Translations under genes and position numbers: made by a program
In this document: one piece after another, positions 34,560-43,329 of the stretch
Layout of the letters: each line of letters opens with the position of its first letter
Numbering within the stretch: the stretch's first letter is position 1
From: Arhodomonas sp051195215
GTDB taxonomy: Bacteria; Pseudomonadota; Gammaproteobacteria; Nitrococcales; Nitrococcaceae
Assembly: GCF_051195215.1 (NCBI RefSeq)
Contig: NZ_JBNAZM010000005.1
Coordinates: 62,001-126,000 of the forward strand
DNA: 64,000 bases
Reading direction: 5' to 3'
The notes under the pieces: generated by a model
Told to the model about the DNA's origin: nothing
Databases searched by the model: none
The model's input: the letters and a program-made list of their open reading frames with translations, nothing else

Positions 34560-34734
34560 CGCGCAAATGCCCCTGAAAACCTGAGCCTCGAGAAGGCCGA
34601 CCATGATCGAACGCGCGTGCGGACAAATCAAGCCACTGGCGCGGCCGGCGCCGCGTAAGTGGGTTAGTGGCAAGGTATCAAGTGACAAGTTGAAAGCCGT
34701 TCGCTGCGCTGGCCGACGTGCCGGGCGCAGAGAT

Positions 34735-34761
34735 GTCGGCTGCCAAGTGCAGCCGACCTAC
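34735..34761 (-). repeat. REP-like palindrome, GTAG on the minus strand
   Basis: GTCGGCTGC (34735-34743) and GCAGCCGAC (34749-34757) arms followed by CTAC (34758-34761). Same type as 13259-13285, differing by a compensated T-A to C-G pair in the stem. Confidence 0.6.
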
Positions 34762-34825
34762 TGACCCCCGGAGCACAAGGGTTAAGAGACCGCATAGCGC
34801 CGCGGAGTCAACCCGCGCGGGACCG

Positions 34826-34935
34826 GGATAGACGGGCCGGACGCCGTCGGGAGCGTATGCCGCCATGGACGGCGGCATACGAGCTTACAAGGACGTACTC
34901 GCAGCGTCTCCCGACGGCGTCCGGCCCGTCTATCC
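34826..34935. repeat. Large nested palindrome
   Basis: A perfect 28-bp inverted repeat (34826-34853 with 34908-34935, starting GGATAGACGGGCCGGACG) encloses a second hairpin, CGTATGCCGCC (34854-34864) with GGCGGCATACG (34871-34881) around ATGGAC. The 26 bases 34882-34907 are unpaired. Such a structure should extrude readily; it lies midway between the argG and pyrC starts. Confidence 0.7.
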
Positions 34936-35136
34936 ATGGCAGTGCGTTCGATACCCCTCCCCACGCCGCGGATCACGGACGCGGATACAGCAGCCGCTCG
35001 CGCCCGAAACCTGCAACCTGCAACCTGCGACTTGTCACTTGTCACTTGCCGCTTTGGCCTTGCCGGCTCCCACGCAGATTTGCCCAGACCGCTATAATCG
35101 GTCGCACATCCGCGCGCCCGATTTCCGGAGTCGACC

Positions 35137-36168
35137 TTGGACGAGATCACCCTCACCCGCCCCGACGACTGGCACCTGCACCTGCGCGACGGCGAGGTCC
35201 TCGCCGACGTGGTGCCCCACTCGGCCCAGCAGTTCGCCCGCGCGATCATCATGCCCAACCTGAAGCCGCCGGTGACCAGCGCCGAACAGGCACTGGCATA
35301 CCGCGAGCGTATCCTGGAACACGTGCCCACCGGCAGCGGATTCACACCGCTGATGACGCTCTATCTCACCGACAACACCAGCGCCGGGGATATCGAATCG
35401 GCGGCGGCAACGGGCCATATCCACGCGGTCAAGCTCTACCCGGCGGGCGCCACCACCAACTCCGATTCCGGCGTCACCGACCTGGAGCGTTGCGACGACG
35501 CCCTCGCGGCCATGGCCGATGCCGGCATGCCGTTACTCATCCACGGTGAAGTCACCACCGAGGGCGTGGATATTTTCGACCGCGAAGCCACCTTCCTCGA
35601 GGAACGGCTCGCGCCGCTGCTCGAGCGCCATCCGCGGCTGAAGGTCGTACTCGAGCACGTGACCACCGAGGCGGCGGTACGCTTCGTCGAACAGGGCCCG
35701 GAACGGCTCGCGGCGACCATCACCGCCCATCACCTGCTGCTCAACCGCAACCACATGCTTGTCGGCGGTATCCGGCCACACTACTACTGCCTGCCCATCC
35801 TCAAGCGCGAACGCGACCGCGAGGCGCTTATCGCCGCTGCAACGTCCGGCAACCCGAAGTTCTTCCTGGGCACGGACAGCGCTCCGCACCCGCGTGGTGC
35901 CAAGGAAAACGCCTGCGGTTGCGCCGGCATATACACCGCGCCCCATGCCCTGGCGCTCTACGCTGAAGCATTCGATGCAGCGGGGGCACTGGACAGACTG
36001 GAAGGCTTCTCGAGCCACCACGGCCCGGATTTCTACGGCCTGCCCCGTAATGAAGAGCGCATCAGGCTGCAGCGGGGTCCGACGGCGGTCGCCCGGGAGC
36101 TGCCGTTCGGCAACGGGGTGATCGTACCCTTCCGCGGCGGCGAAACGGTGGGCTGGTCCACGGCATGA
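35137..36168 (+). CDS. pyrC: Dihydroorotase (type II)
   Basis: Zinc enzyme closing carbamoyl-aspartate to dihydroorotate in pyrimidine synthesis. The 343-residue protein shows the metal ligands HLHLRDG (about 12-18), the carboxylated Lys in VKLYPAGATTNSDSGV, His in LLIHGEV and VVLEHVTT, and the catalytic Asp in FLGTDSAPHPRGAKE. E. coli PyrC is 348. The start is TTG (35137) after CCGGAG; no ATG fits. A GC hairpin follows at once (36175-36204). Confidence 0.96.
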   Translation: MDEITLTRPDDWHLHLRDGEVLADVVPHSAQQFARAIIMPNLKPPVTSAEQALAYRERILEHVPTGSGFTPLMTLYLTDNTSAGDIESAAATGHIHAVKLYPAGATTNSDSGVTDLERCDDALAAMADAGMPLLIHGEVTTEGVDIFDREATFLEERLAPLLERHPRLKVVLEHVTTEAAVRFVEQGPERLAATITAHHLLLNRNHMLVGGIRPHYYCLPILKRERDREALIAAATSGNPKFFLGTDSAPHPRGAKENACGCAGIYTAPHALALYAEAFDAAGALDRLEGFSSHHGPDFYGLPRNEERIRLQRGPTAVARELPFGNGVIVPFRGGETVGWSTA

Positions 36169-36174
36169 CACAAG

Positions 36175-36204
36175 GCGGCCCCGTCGGCGCACCGGCGGGG
36201 CCGC
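36175..36204 (+). terminator. GC hairpin after pyrC
   Basis: GCGGCCCCGTCGG pairs with CCGGCGGGGCCGC around CGCA, 13 bp with one wobble, six bases after the pyrC stop. No T-run. The remaining 187 bases to rnt show no gene or repeat I can support. Confidence 0.6.
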
Positions 36205-36391
36205 AATGGGAGGAGAGCGCCCGTCACCCACTGCTGCCGCTTAATGACACGCATAGCACACCCCGGATGAACGCAGGTGGACCGACTCGAGCGATCCAAT
36301 CCGGTTCGGAGATATCCACCGACCTGTTGCGCGGGGGCGTCCGCCTGCCTACCATGCTCCGGCTAGCCGATCGCCCAGGAAACAGCCAGAC

Positions 36392-37060
36392 GTGACCTCC
36401 GAAGAGCAGCACCAGCAGCCCGATCCACGGCGCCGCATCGCGAACCGGTTCCGCACCTTTCTACCCGTGGTGGTGGATATCGAGACCGGCGGCCTGAACG
36501 CGGCCACCGATGCAGTGCTTCAGCTCGCCGCGGTGATCCTCCGCACGGGCGAGGACGGACGCCTCTATCCGGCCGAAACCCACACCACGCATGTGGAGCC
36601 GTTCGAGGGCGCGAACCTCGACCCGAAATCACTCGAGCTCAACGGCATCGACCCGGACCATCCGTTGCGCATGGCCAAGTCCGAAGAGGAATCGCTTCGC
36701 CACATCTTCCAGCCGGTGCGCCACGAGATCCGCGCCACCGGCTGCACGCGGGCGGTACTCGTCGGCCACAACGCCTGGTTCGATCTGGGCTTTCTCAATG
36801 CCGCGGTGGAACGCGTCGGGATCAAGCGCAACCCTTTCCACCCGTTCTCGTGCTTCGACACTGCTACCCTCGGCGGCCTCGCCTTCGGCCAGACGGTGCT
36901 GGCCCGTGCCGTTCGCGCCTCAGGGGCCGAATGGGATGGGCGCGAGGCGCACTCGGCCATCTACGATGCCGAGAAGACCGCCGACCTGTTCTGTGCGGTG
37001 GTCAACCAGTGGGACGAGCTGAACGGTTTTCCCGACTATTCGGAGCTGGCGCGCCGATAG
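36392..37060 (+). CDS. rnt: Ribonuclease T
   Basis: DEDDh 3'-5' exoribonuclease (222 residues; E. coli 215) that trims tRNA and other stable-RNA 3' ends and turns over tRNA CCA. Exo I VVDIETGGLNAATDA (about 27-41), Exo II LVGHNAWFDLGFLNAA and Exo III AHSAIYDAEKTADLF are intact, and PFSCFDTATLGGLAFGQ is RNase T-specific. GTG start at 36392. It converges with grxD, and pyrC-rnt-grxD is a conserved gene string. Confidence 0.95.
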   Translation: MTSEEQHQQPDPRRRIANRFRTFLPVVVDIETGGLNAATDAVLQLAAVILRTGEDGRLYPAETHTTHVEPFEGANLDPKSLELNGIDPDHPLRMAKSEEESLRHIFQPVRHEIRATGCTRAVLVGHNAWFDLGFLNAAVERVGIKRNPFHPFSCFDTATLGGLAFGQTVLARAVRASGAEWDGREAHSAIYDAEKTADLFCAVVNQWDELNGFPDYSELARR

Positions 37061-37120
37061 CCACGGCCGGGGGCGAACGACGGGCGGGACGGGCGACATC
37101 ACCCGCCCCGGCCGGCGGAA

Positions 37121-37450
37121 TCACTCCTGACTGGCGCCAGCAGCCTCGGTGACGGCCTTCTCCAGCTCGCCGGACTCGTACATCTCGAGAATGATGTCGC
37201 AGCCGCCGAGGAGCTCGCCGTTGACATAGAGCTGGGGGATGGTCGGCCAGTTGCCGAAATCCTTGATGCCCTGCCGGATGCTCTCGTCCTCGAGCACGTT
37301 CACGTAAGCGAACTCCACGCCGCAGCCGGCCAGGGCCTGTGCCGCACGCATCGAGAAGCCACACTGCGGGAACTGAGGCGAGCCCTTCATGTAGAGAATG
37401 ACCGGGTTGCCCTCCACCTGCTGGCGGATGGTGTCCTGAACGTCGCTCAT
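37121..37450 (-). CDS. grxD: Monothiol glutaredoxin 4
   Basis: Monothiol glutaredoxin of 109 residues that binds and transfers [2Fe-2S] clusters with glutathione. The CGFS active site is in PQCGFSMRAA (Cys30); WPTIPQLYVNGELLGGCDI holds the cis-Pro and GSH-binding residues. Length and sequence match GrxD. The 60 bases to the convergent rnt contain GGGCGG/CCGCCC arms that may act as a shared terminator. Confidence 0.96.
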   Translation of the reverse strand: MSDVQDTIRQQVEGNPVILYMKGSPQFPQCGFSMRAAQALAGCGVEFAYVNVLEDESIRQGIKDFGNWPTIPQLYVNGELLGGCDIILEMYESGELEKAVTEAAGASQE

Positions 37451-37610
37451 CAGATGTCACCTCGGATTGCCATGAGGCCGCCGACAACGGCCGGAATGTG
37501 CCCGGAATTGTACCGCCAACCCGCCGCTCGGAAAAATCCGGCGCCGACGATCAGTCCGCGGCGGTCGCGTCACTCCCCAGCGACGGGGAAATCCGTTATC
37601 CTCACGCGCC

Positions 37611-38894
37611 ATGGACAATGACCATCTTAGCGAAACGACCTTCAAGTCCCTCGGACTGCACGACTCCCTCCTCCTCGGCCTCGAGGAAGCGGGCTTCACC
37701 CACTGCATGCCCATCCAGGCCGCGACACTGCCGCTCGCGCTGAAAAAGCGCGACGTCGCCGGCCAGGCGCAGACCGGAACCGGCAAGTCCGCCGCATTCC
37801 TGCTGGCGACGATGCACCACCTCATGACCACGCCCATCGAGGAGGGCAAGATCGGTCCGTGGGCGGTGATTCTCGCACCGACGCGCGAGCTCGCACTGCA
37901 GATTCACAAGGATGCCGAGAAGCTCGGCTACTTCACCGGGATGGAGTTCGCCTGCATCTACGGCGGCACCGGCTACGACAAGCAGCGCCGGCAGCTCGAA
38001 CAGGGCGTGGACATCCTCATCGGCACACCCGGTCGAATCATCGATTTCTACAAGCAGCGGGTGTTCAGCCTCGAGAACGTGGAGGTCGCCGTCCTCGACG
38101 AGGCCGACCGGATGTTCGACATGGGATTCATCTCGGACATCCGTTACCTGCTCCGGCGCATGCCGCCGCCGGACAGGCGGCAGAACATGCTCTTCTCGGC
38201 GACGCTTTCCGAGCGGGTCAAAGAGCTCGCCTGGGAGCACATGAACGACCCGGAGACGGTGGAGATCGAGCCCGAGCAGATCACCGCCGACAAGGTCAAA
38301 CAGCAGCTCTATCACGTCGAGAACAGTGACAAGATCGGCCTGCTGCTCGGCGTTCTGCGCGAGCACGACGTCACCCGCACGATGGTGTTCGTCAATACGA
38401 AGCGCGCCGCCGATCAGGTCACCGGTTACCTCCTGGGCAACGATATCAAGGCAGCCGTGCTCTCCGGGGATATCCCGCAGAAGAAGCGCGAACGCCTGCT
38501 CACCGATTTCCAGCAGGGCAATCTGCCGGTGCTGGTGGCCACGGACGTGGCCGCGCGCGGGCTGCACATCCCCGACGTCTCCCACGTCATCAACTACGAC
38601 CTGCCGCAGGACGCCGAGGACTACGTGCACCGCATCGGCCGCACCGCACGGGCCGGCGCCGAGGGCGACGCCATCAGCTTCGCCTGTGAGAGTTACGTCT
38701 ACTCTCTGCCGGACATCGAGGCCTACATCGACCAGAAGATCCCCGCCGAGCTCGCGCCTCCCGAGCTGATCGCCGAGGACATTCAACCGCCCAAACGCGT
38801 GGACAGCCAACGCCGCGGCGGCCCGCGAGGCGGCGGCAAGCGCGACGGCGGCGGCCGCCGCCGCAACGGCGGACAGCGCCGCGCCAGTCAGTAA
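37611..38894 (+). CDS. rhlB: ATP-dependent RNA helicase RhlB
   Basis: DEAD-box helicase of 427 residues that unwinds structured RNA for the RNase E degradosome. Q motif TFKSLGL...MPIQAATLP, Walker A AQTGTGKS, DEAD box VLDEADRMFDMGF, SAT (LFSATLS) and HRIGRTARAG are all present, and FTGMEFACIYGGTGYDKQ is the RhlB-specific segment. The C-terminal 35 residues are an RGG-type basic tail (RRGGPRGGGKRDGGG). E. coli RhlB is 421. Position next to grxD and rnt is conserved in relatives. Confidence 0.94.
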   Translation: MDNDHLSETTFKSLGLHDSLLLGLEEAGFTHCMPIQAATLPLALKKRDVAGQAQTGTGKSAAFLLATMHHLMTTPIEEGKIGPWAVILAPTRELALQIHKDAEKLGYFTGMEFACIYGGTGYDKQRRQLEQGVDILIGTPGRIIDFYKQRVFSLENVEVAVLDEADRMFDMGFISDIRYLLRRMPPPDRRQNMLFSATLSERVKELAWEHMNDPETVEIEPEQITADKVKQQLYHVENSDKIGLLLGVLREHDVTRTMVFVNTKRAADQVTGYLLGNDIKAAVLSGDIPQKKRERLLTDFQQGNLPVLVATDVAARGLHIPDVSHVINYDLPQDAEDYVHRIGRTARAGAEGDAISFACESYVYSLPDIEAYIDQKIPAELAPPELIAEDIQPPKRVDSQRRGGPRGGGKRDGGGRRRNGGQRRASQ

Positions 38895-39012
38895 GCCCGG
38901 CGCAGTCATTCCCCGGGGCGATACCGGCCTCGGGGAGACCGGCCGCGGCACACTTCGCGCGGCCTCCGGGAGGCCCCGGGACATCTCGCCATCGACCCAG
39001 TATCGCGGTGCC

Positions 39013-39981
39013 ATGATCAGCCGCTACACCGGCCCACTCCCCGAACCGCTCGGCTTCTTTCTGGTTCCCGACTACTCGATGATGGCCTTCTTCTCGGCCG
39101 TCGAGCCGCTGCGCATCGCCAACCGCTGCGCTGGCGAGCCGCTTTTCCGCTGGCAGACGATCACCGCGGACGGCGAGCCCGTGGCCGCGAGCAACGGCAT
39201 GCGGCTGATGCCGGACAGTGCCATGGAAAACGTCCACGATCTGCCCACGCTGCTGGTTTGCTCCGCCTTCGACGTCGAAGCCCACGCCGGCCGACGGGTG
39301 CTCACCTGGCTCAACCGCCTGGATGCCACGGGCACGGTGCTCGGCGGCATGGACACCGGCGCCTTCCTGCTCGCGCGGGCGGGGCTGCTCCACGGACACC
39401 GGGTCACCATGCACTGGGAAAGCCTGCCGGCCTTCCGTGAGGCGTTCCCCGACATCGAGACGTCGGACGAGCTCTACGAGATGGACGAACGGCGCTTCTC
39501 CTGCGCCGGCGGCGCCGCCGCCATGGACATGATGCTGGACATCATCGCTCAACGGCACGGCGCCGAGCTGGCGCTGGCGGTCTCCGAACAGCTCATCCAC
39601 GCGCGCATTCGCAGCCGCCGCGCCCACCAGCGGATTGCGCTCGCCGCCCGCCTGGGCATTCACAACCGCCGACTCCTGCGTGCGGTGGAGCTCATGGAAC
39701 GCAACCTGGAGCAACCGCTGCCGCCGGCCGAGCTCGCCGACCGATGCGACATATCCCTGCGCCAGCTCCAGCGCCTGTTCGCCGAGCAACTCGAGACCAC
39801 GCCCTCGGCCTACTATCAGCGACTTCGCCTGGAGCGTGCCCAGCAGCTTCTCCAGCAGACCGACATGACCGTGCTCGGCGTCGGCCTCGCCTGCGGCTTC
39901 ACGTCCGCGTCGAGCTTCTCCCGCGCCTACCGTAGCCACTTCGACCGCCCACCGCGCGAGGACCGGCGTTGGTTGAAGTAG
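39013..39981 (+). CDS. GlxA-family AraC regulator, probable carnitine regulator (CdhR-like)
   Basis: A 322-residue regulator with an N-terminal amidotransferase/DJ-1-like domain (about 10-190: SAVEPLRIANRCAGEPLF, GGMDTGAFLLARAGLL, CAGGAAAMDMMLDII) and a C-terminal AraC domain (about 215-322: ELADRCDISLRQLQRLF, GLACGFTSASSFSRAYRSHF). This architecture is shared by GbdR and CdhR, which sense betaine and carnitine metabolites in pseudomonads. Because a cdhBAC cluster lies 0.8 kb downstream on the opposite strand, I infer it is the CdhR equivalent. Confidence 0.78.
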   Translation: MISRYTGPLPEPLGFFLVPDYSMMAFFSAVEPLRIANRCAGEPLFRWQTITADGEPVAASNGMRLMPDSAMENVHDLPTLLVCSAFDVEAHAGRRVLTWLNRLDATGTVLGGMDTGAFLLARAGLLHGHRVTMHWESLPAFREAFPDIETSDELYEMDERRFSCAGGAAAMDMMLDIIAQRHGAELALAVSEQLIHARIRSRRAHQRIALAARLGIHNRRLLRAVELMERNLEQPLPPAELADRCDISLRQLQRLFAEQLETTPSAYYQRLRLERAQQLLQQTDMTVLGVGLACGFTSASSFSRAYRSHFDRPPREDRRWLK

Positions 39982-40108
39982 CTTCTGTACGGGGCACGAG
40001 AATCACACGAAGGACGACGCCGGATTCAAAGGCAAACTGCAACGCGCTGGGGCCCGCTAGCGGCGCGAGTTGGGGAAAACGGCCAATACGGGGTCACGGC
40101 GACGGCCA

Positions 40109-40591
40109 TTGAGCGGGGCGATCACGGAGGGCTACCGCGCGGACCGGGATGCCGTGGTGCAGATTCTCAACGAGGCGCTCGCCACCGAAATCGTGTGCGT
40201 GCTGCGCTACAAGCGCCACTACTTCACCGCCTCGGGCATCCACGCCGAGGGCGTGGCCGCGGAGTTCCTGCAACATGCCAATGAAGAGCAGACCCACGCC
40301 GACCAGATCGCCCAGCGCATCGTCCAGCTCGGTGGCGAGCCCAACTTCTCGCCGGAAGGCCTCGCCACCCGCAGCCACGCCGAGTACGTCGAGGGCGACT
40401 CCCTCATCGACATGATCCGCGAGGACCTCGTCGCCGAGCGCATCGCCATCGACAGCTACCGGGAGATCATCCAGTACCTCGGCGACGACGACCCGACCAC
40501 CCGACGGATGATGGAAGGCATCCTAGCCATGGAGGAGGAGCACGCCGACGACCTGGTGGGCCTGCTGTCGGACCTCGGCGAGCCGTGCTGA
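40109..40591 (+). CDS. Ferritin-like (bacterioferritin/DPS-like) protein
   Basis: A four-helix-bundle ferritin-like protein of about 160 residues. The diiron ligands are visible as NEALATEIVCVLRYKRHYF (first Glu), NEEQTHADQIAQRI (E-x2-H) and the second-half pair VAERIAIDSYREII and MEEEHADDLV. Such proteins store iron or detoxify peroxide. The start is uncertain: TTG 40109 or TTG 40070 both lack a good ribosome site. Its placement inside the carnitine locus, between regulator and enzymes, is unusual; it may be only a passenger. Repeat material flanks it on both sides (39985-40069 and 40592-40807). Confidence 0.78.
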   Translation: MSGAITEGYRADRDAVVQILNEALATEIVCVLRYKRHYFTASGIHAEGVAAEFLQHANEEQTHADQIAQRIVQLGGEPNFSPEGLATRSHAEYVEGDSLIDMIREDLVAERIAIDSYREIIQYLGDDDPTTRRMMEGILAMEEEHADDLVGLLSDLGEPC

Positions 40592-40624
40592 GGCGCAGGG
40601 AGCAACGAGATCGGGACTGAAAGA

Positions 40625-40802
40625 GGACCCACGAAGGCGCCAAGAAGACCGCACAAGGGTAAAGAACAGCGGGTGAAAAGCGATCGGGCCACTGTCGGGC
40701 ACCGCCTGACAGCGGTCCCCGACCTACCGCGCCGGCAGCCGCATTGCTCCCCTTACATGCCGTACATCCTTGTGTTCTTCTTTTGTGAATCGTTGTGGTC
40801 CC
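40625..40802. repeat. Inverted arms enclosing a REP, downstream of the ferritin-like gene
   Basis: Left arm 40625-40659 (GGACCCACGAAGGCGCC...AAGAAGACCGCACAAGG in outline) and right arm 40768-40802, whose reverse complement reads GGGACCACAACGATTCAC then AAAAGAAGAACACAAGG, are diverged inverted repeats. Between them is a REP (40694-40727). The overall plan, A-rich inverted arms around a REP and ending at a stop codon (cdhB, 40808), parallels the heptamer modules but without strict 7-nt phasing. Confidence 0.5.
40694..40727 (-). repeat. REP-like palindrome, GTAG on the minus strand
   Basis: GTCGGGCACCGC (40694-40705), loop CTGACA, GCGGTCCCCGAC (40712-40723), then CTAC (40724-40727). Same stem family as the copies at 13118-13195 but inverted and with a larger loop. 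Confidence 0.6.
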
Positions 40803-40807
40803 TTCAC

Positions 40808-41272
40808 TCACCGGCGGATACCGATGCGCCGCCCCGCTTCCGGCGGCGTTTCGAGATCGGCCTGCTCGGCGGCAAGGGCGTCGACGGCGGCGGCGATGGG
40901 CGGAGGGAACGGCGCGGGGCGGCCGGCTTCGGTATCCATGCCCATGAGCATGTACTCACCCGTTGCCAGACAGGTCGCGCCGCTCGTCAGGGTGAAGAAT
41001 ACGTGCAAGCGCTTGGTGTCGTGATCGAGGAGCCGGGCGGTAACGGCCAGGGGATCGCCTTCCCGGGCTTCGCGGTGATAGCGGATATGCCCCTCCAGCG
41101 TGTAGACCGTATACCCGCTTCGCTCGCGAAAGGCCGCGTCGATGCCGAGAGTATCCATGAGTGCGTCGGTGGCGTTGCTGAACACCGCCGCATAGGCGGC
41201 ATCGTTCATGTGGCCGTTGTAGTCCACCCACTCGGGGCGGACCTCGGCGTGCAGGATGGTGCGCGGGGTCAT
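40808..41272 (-). CDS. cdhB: Carnitine-pathway thioesterase (CdhB-like)
   Basis: A 154-residue hotdog-fold thioesterase. VRPEWVDYNGHMNDAAYAAVF (split, about 11-31) is the 4HBT active-site motif with the catalytic Asp, and YTLEGHIRYHREAREGDPL the second strand-helix. In pseudomonad carnitine catabolism CdhB hydrolyses betainyl-CoA, releasing glycine betaine; sequence type and position here agree. It overlaps cdhA by ATGA. Last gene of the cdhC-cdhA-cdhB transcript. Confidence 0.83.
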   Translation of the reverse strand: MTPRTILHAEVRPEWVDYNGHMNDAAYAAVFSNATDALMDTLGIDAAFRERSGYTVYTLEGHIRYHREAREGDPLAVTARLLDHDTKRLHVFFTLTSGATCLATGEYMLMGMDTEAGRPAPFPPPIAAAVDALAAEQADLETPPEAGRRIGIRR

Positions 41273-42234
41273 CAGATGCGCCCCTCCAGACCCTCGGCCT
41301 CCGGCCAGTACTCCTCGAGCACTGCCTGCAACCGGACCAGGAAGTCGTCGCGCCGGCGCTCGAGCTCGGCGACGCTGCGGCCGGCGGCCTGGTGCTCGCA
41401 GCCGGCGACCACACGCTCGACGAGCTCGTCGGTGAGCGCGGGCGCTTCCAACCGCGTCCACGGCAGCTTCAGCGCCGGCCCGAACTGTTCGAGCATGTGC
41501 CGCATGCCCTGCTCGCCGCCGGCGAGGTGGAACGTCAGGAACGTGCCCATGAGCGCCCAGCGCATGCCCGCGCCATAGACGACAGCGGCATCCACCTCTT
41601 CGGTGGTCGCCACGCCGTCGTTGACGATGTGCAGCGCCTCCCGCCAGAGCGCCTCCATCAAGCGGTCGGCGACATGCCCTTCTACCTCCCGGCGCACCAC
41701 CATCGGGCGCATGCCGATGTCCCCGTAGAACGCCTGTGCGCGCCCGATCACCGCCGGAGTGGTCATCTCGCCGCCCACCAGCTCCACCAGCGGCAACAGG
41801 TAGACTGGATTGAACGGATGGGCCACGAAAACCCGCCCCGGGTTGTGCGCGCAGTCCGCCTGGAGACGGCTGGGCATGATCCCCGAGGTGGACGAGCCGA
41901 TGAGCGCGTGGGCCGGTGCGGCAGCATCGATTCTGGCCAGCAGCTCGCGCTTGAGCGATTCCCGCTCCGGCGCGTTCTCCTGGACCACGTCGGCACCGGC
42001 CACGGCGCGCTCCAGATCCGGCTCGAAGCGTACACGCTCGCGCGAGCCCCCGTCGGCAAGGCCAACGCGCTCCAGGCTCGGCCAGGCGGTGTCGAGCGCA
42101 GCCCGCATGCGGGCTTCGGCATCCGGCGCCGGGTCGGTGGCGATCACGTCGTGGCCATGGGCGAGCGCACGGGCAATCCAGCCATTGCCGATCACACCCG
42201 TGCCCACGACAGCGATTGTATTCACGTCGCTCAT
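41272..42234 (-). CDS. cdhA: L-carnitine dehydrogenase
   Basis: NAD-dependent oxidation of L-carnitine to 3-dehydrocarnitine. The 320-residue protein has the 3-hydroxyacyl-CoA dehydrogenase-type Rossmann domain, IAVVGTGVIGNGWIARAL (about 7-24), the catalytic His motif FVAHPFNPVYLLPLVELV (about 134-151) and the C-terminal helical domain; SSTSGIMPS is the conserved active-site Ser loop. Length equals characterised bacterial carnitine dehydrogenases. Coupled to cdhB by a 4-bp overlap and 69 bases after cdhC. Confidence 0.9.
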   Translation of the reverse strand: MSDVNTIAVVGTGVIGNGWIARALAHGHDVIATDPAPDAEARMRAALDTAWPSLERVGLADGGSRERVRFEPDLERAVAGADVVQENAPERESLKRELLARIDAAAPAHALIGSSTSGIMPSRLQADCAHNPGRVFVAHPFNPVYLLPLVELVGGEMTTPAVIGRAQAFYGDIGMRPMVVRREVEGHVADRLMEALWREALHIVNDGVATTEEVDAAVVYGAGMRWALMGTFLTFHLAGGEQGMRHMLEQFGPALKLPWTRLEAPALTDELVERVVAGCEHQAAGRSVAELERRRDDFLVRLQAVLEEYWPEAEGLEGRI

Positions 42235-42303
42235 GCGGGGTTCTCCTCGGAAACCATGTCAGGGGGGACCGCGCCCGCCGTTGCACGCGGGCGGGGGCAA
42301 TGA

Positions 42304-43188
42304 CTACTGCCGGGGGCTATGCAGGCCCAGGGCTTCGCGGGCCTCGGCGGGCGTCTGCACGCGCGCACCCAGGTTCTCGACGATGCTCACGGCACGCTCG
42401 ACGAGCTGGCCGTTGCTCGCGTACACGGCCCTGGAAAGCCGCAGGTTGTCCTCCAGGCCCACGCGGACATGGCCGCCGAGCAGCGCCGCCTGCGCCACCA
42501 TGGGCATCTGCTGGCGGCCGATGCCGAACGCCGACCAGTGGGCACGGGCCGGAAGCTTGTCGCGCATGGCGAGCATGGTCCCGGTATCCGCCTCGGCCGC
42601 CCAGGGGATCCCGAGACAGAGCTGGAACATGGGATCGCCGGCGATCAGCCCCTCCTCGACGAGCTGCCGTGCGAAGCGTACGTGGCCCAGCTCGAAGCAC
42701 TCCATTTCCGGCTTGACGCCGGCCGCCTGGATGAGCCGCGCGTGCTCGCGCAGCATCGTCGCGGTGCTCACGTAAACCATGTCGCCCGAGTTGTAGCTGC
42801 CGCAGTCGAGCGTACAGATCTCGGGTAACAGGGCGCCTACCGGCTCGTGACGCTCGGCCGGGCTCTGCATGTCGGTCCCGTGGCCGCCCCGGCTGAGGTC
42901 GTGGGCCGACGGCACCCAGTCGCCTCCGCCACCGGCGGTCAGGTTGAGGACCACGTCCGTGCCTGACGCGCGCACACGTTCGACGACCTCGCGGAACAGT
43001 GCGGTATCGTGACTGATGCCCCCGGTTTCGGGGTCGCGCACGTGGATATGGGCGATCGCCGCACCGGCCTGCGCGGCCTCGATGGCGGCGTCAGCGATCT
43101 GCGCCGGTGTCACCGGGATAGCGGGATGCTTGTCCACGGTGTCCCCTGCACCGGTAACGGCACAGGTTACAATGACATTCCGATTCAT
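42304..43188 (-). CDS. cdhC: 3-dehydrocarnitine cleavage enzyme (BKACE/DUF849, CdhC)
   Basis: Zinc-dependent beta-keto acid cleavage enzyme of 294 residues that uses acetyl-CoA to split 3-dehydrocarnitine into betainyl-CoA and acetoacetate. MNRNVIVTCAVTGAGDT is the family N-terminus; AHIHVRDPETG supplies the two Zn-binding His, LNLTAGGG and GLEDNLRLSRA the remaining active-site residues. The start 43188 has GGAGATAAGG upstream; the longer frame to 43275 is unlikely. First gene of cdhCAB, divergent from a thioesterase gene. Confidence 0.9.
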   Translation of the reverse strand: MNRNVIVTCAVTGAGDTVDKHPAIPVTPAQIADAAIEAAQAGAAIAHIHVRDPETGGISHDTALFREVVERVRASGTDVVLNLTAGGGGDWVPSAHDLSRGGHGTDMQSPAERHEPVGALLPEICTLDCGSYNSGDMVYVSTATMLREHARLIQAAGVKPEMECFELGHVRFARQLVEEGLIAGDPMFQLCLGIPWAAEADTGTMLAMRDKLPARAHWSAFGIGRQQMPMVAQAALLGGHVRVGLEDNLRLSRAVYASNGQLVERAVSIVENLGARVQTPAEAREALGLHSPRQ

Positions 43189-43329
43189 GGCCTTATCTCC
43201 CTCGCGCCAGTCAGCACAGTGGGCCCATGCTGGCGGGGGAGCGGCTGTGTCAGTTTGCACATGACGACATATCAATGACCGTTGGCGCCGTATTGACGCC
43301 GCTGACCTTCACCACGGGAGGCAAACGAG

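Larger units (their letters stand above)
34667..35059. repeat. Inverted heptamer-phased arrays between argG and pyrC
   Basis: Left units GTGGCAA, (one extra G), GTATCAA, GTGACAA, GTTGAAA (34667-34695); right inverted units CCGAAAC, CTGCAAC twice, CTGCGAC, TTGTCAC twice, TTGCCGC, TTTGGCC (35004-35059). Between the arms lie a REP (34735-34761) and a large nested palindrome (34826-34935). This is the only one of the six modules that sits between divergent genes. No small gene is supported in the 34560-35136 gap. Confidence 0.7.

Noticed and set aside
34851..34960. Short proteins starting at the ATGs within the nested palindrome
   Set aside because: They are translations of palindrome arms (MPPWTAAYE-type) with no ribosome site.
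36165..36395. 76-codon frame between pyrC and rnt
   Set aside because: It begins inside the pyrC stop region, runs through the terminator hairpin and lacks any conserved feature.
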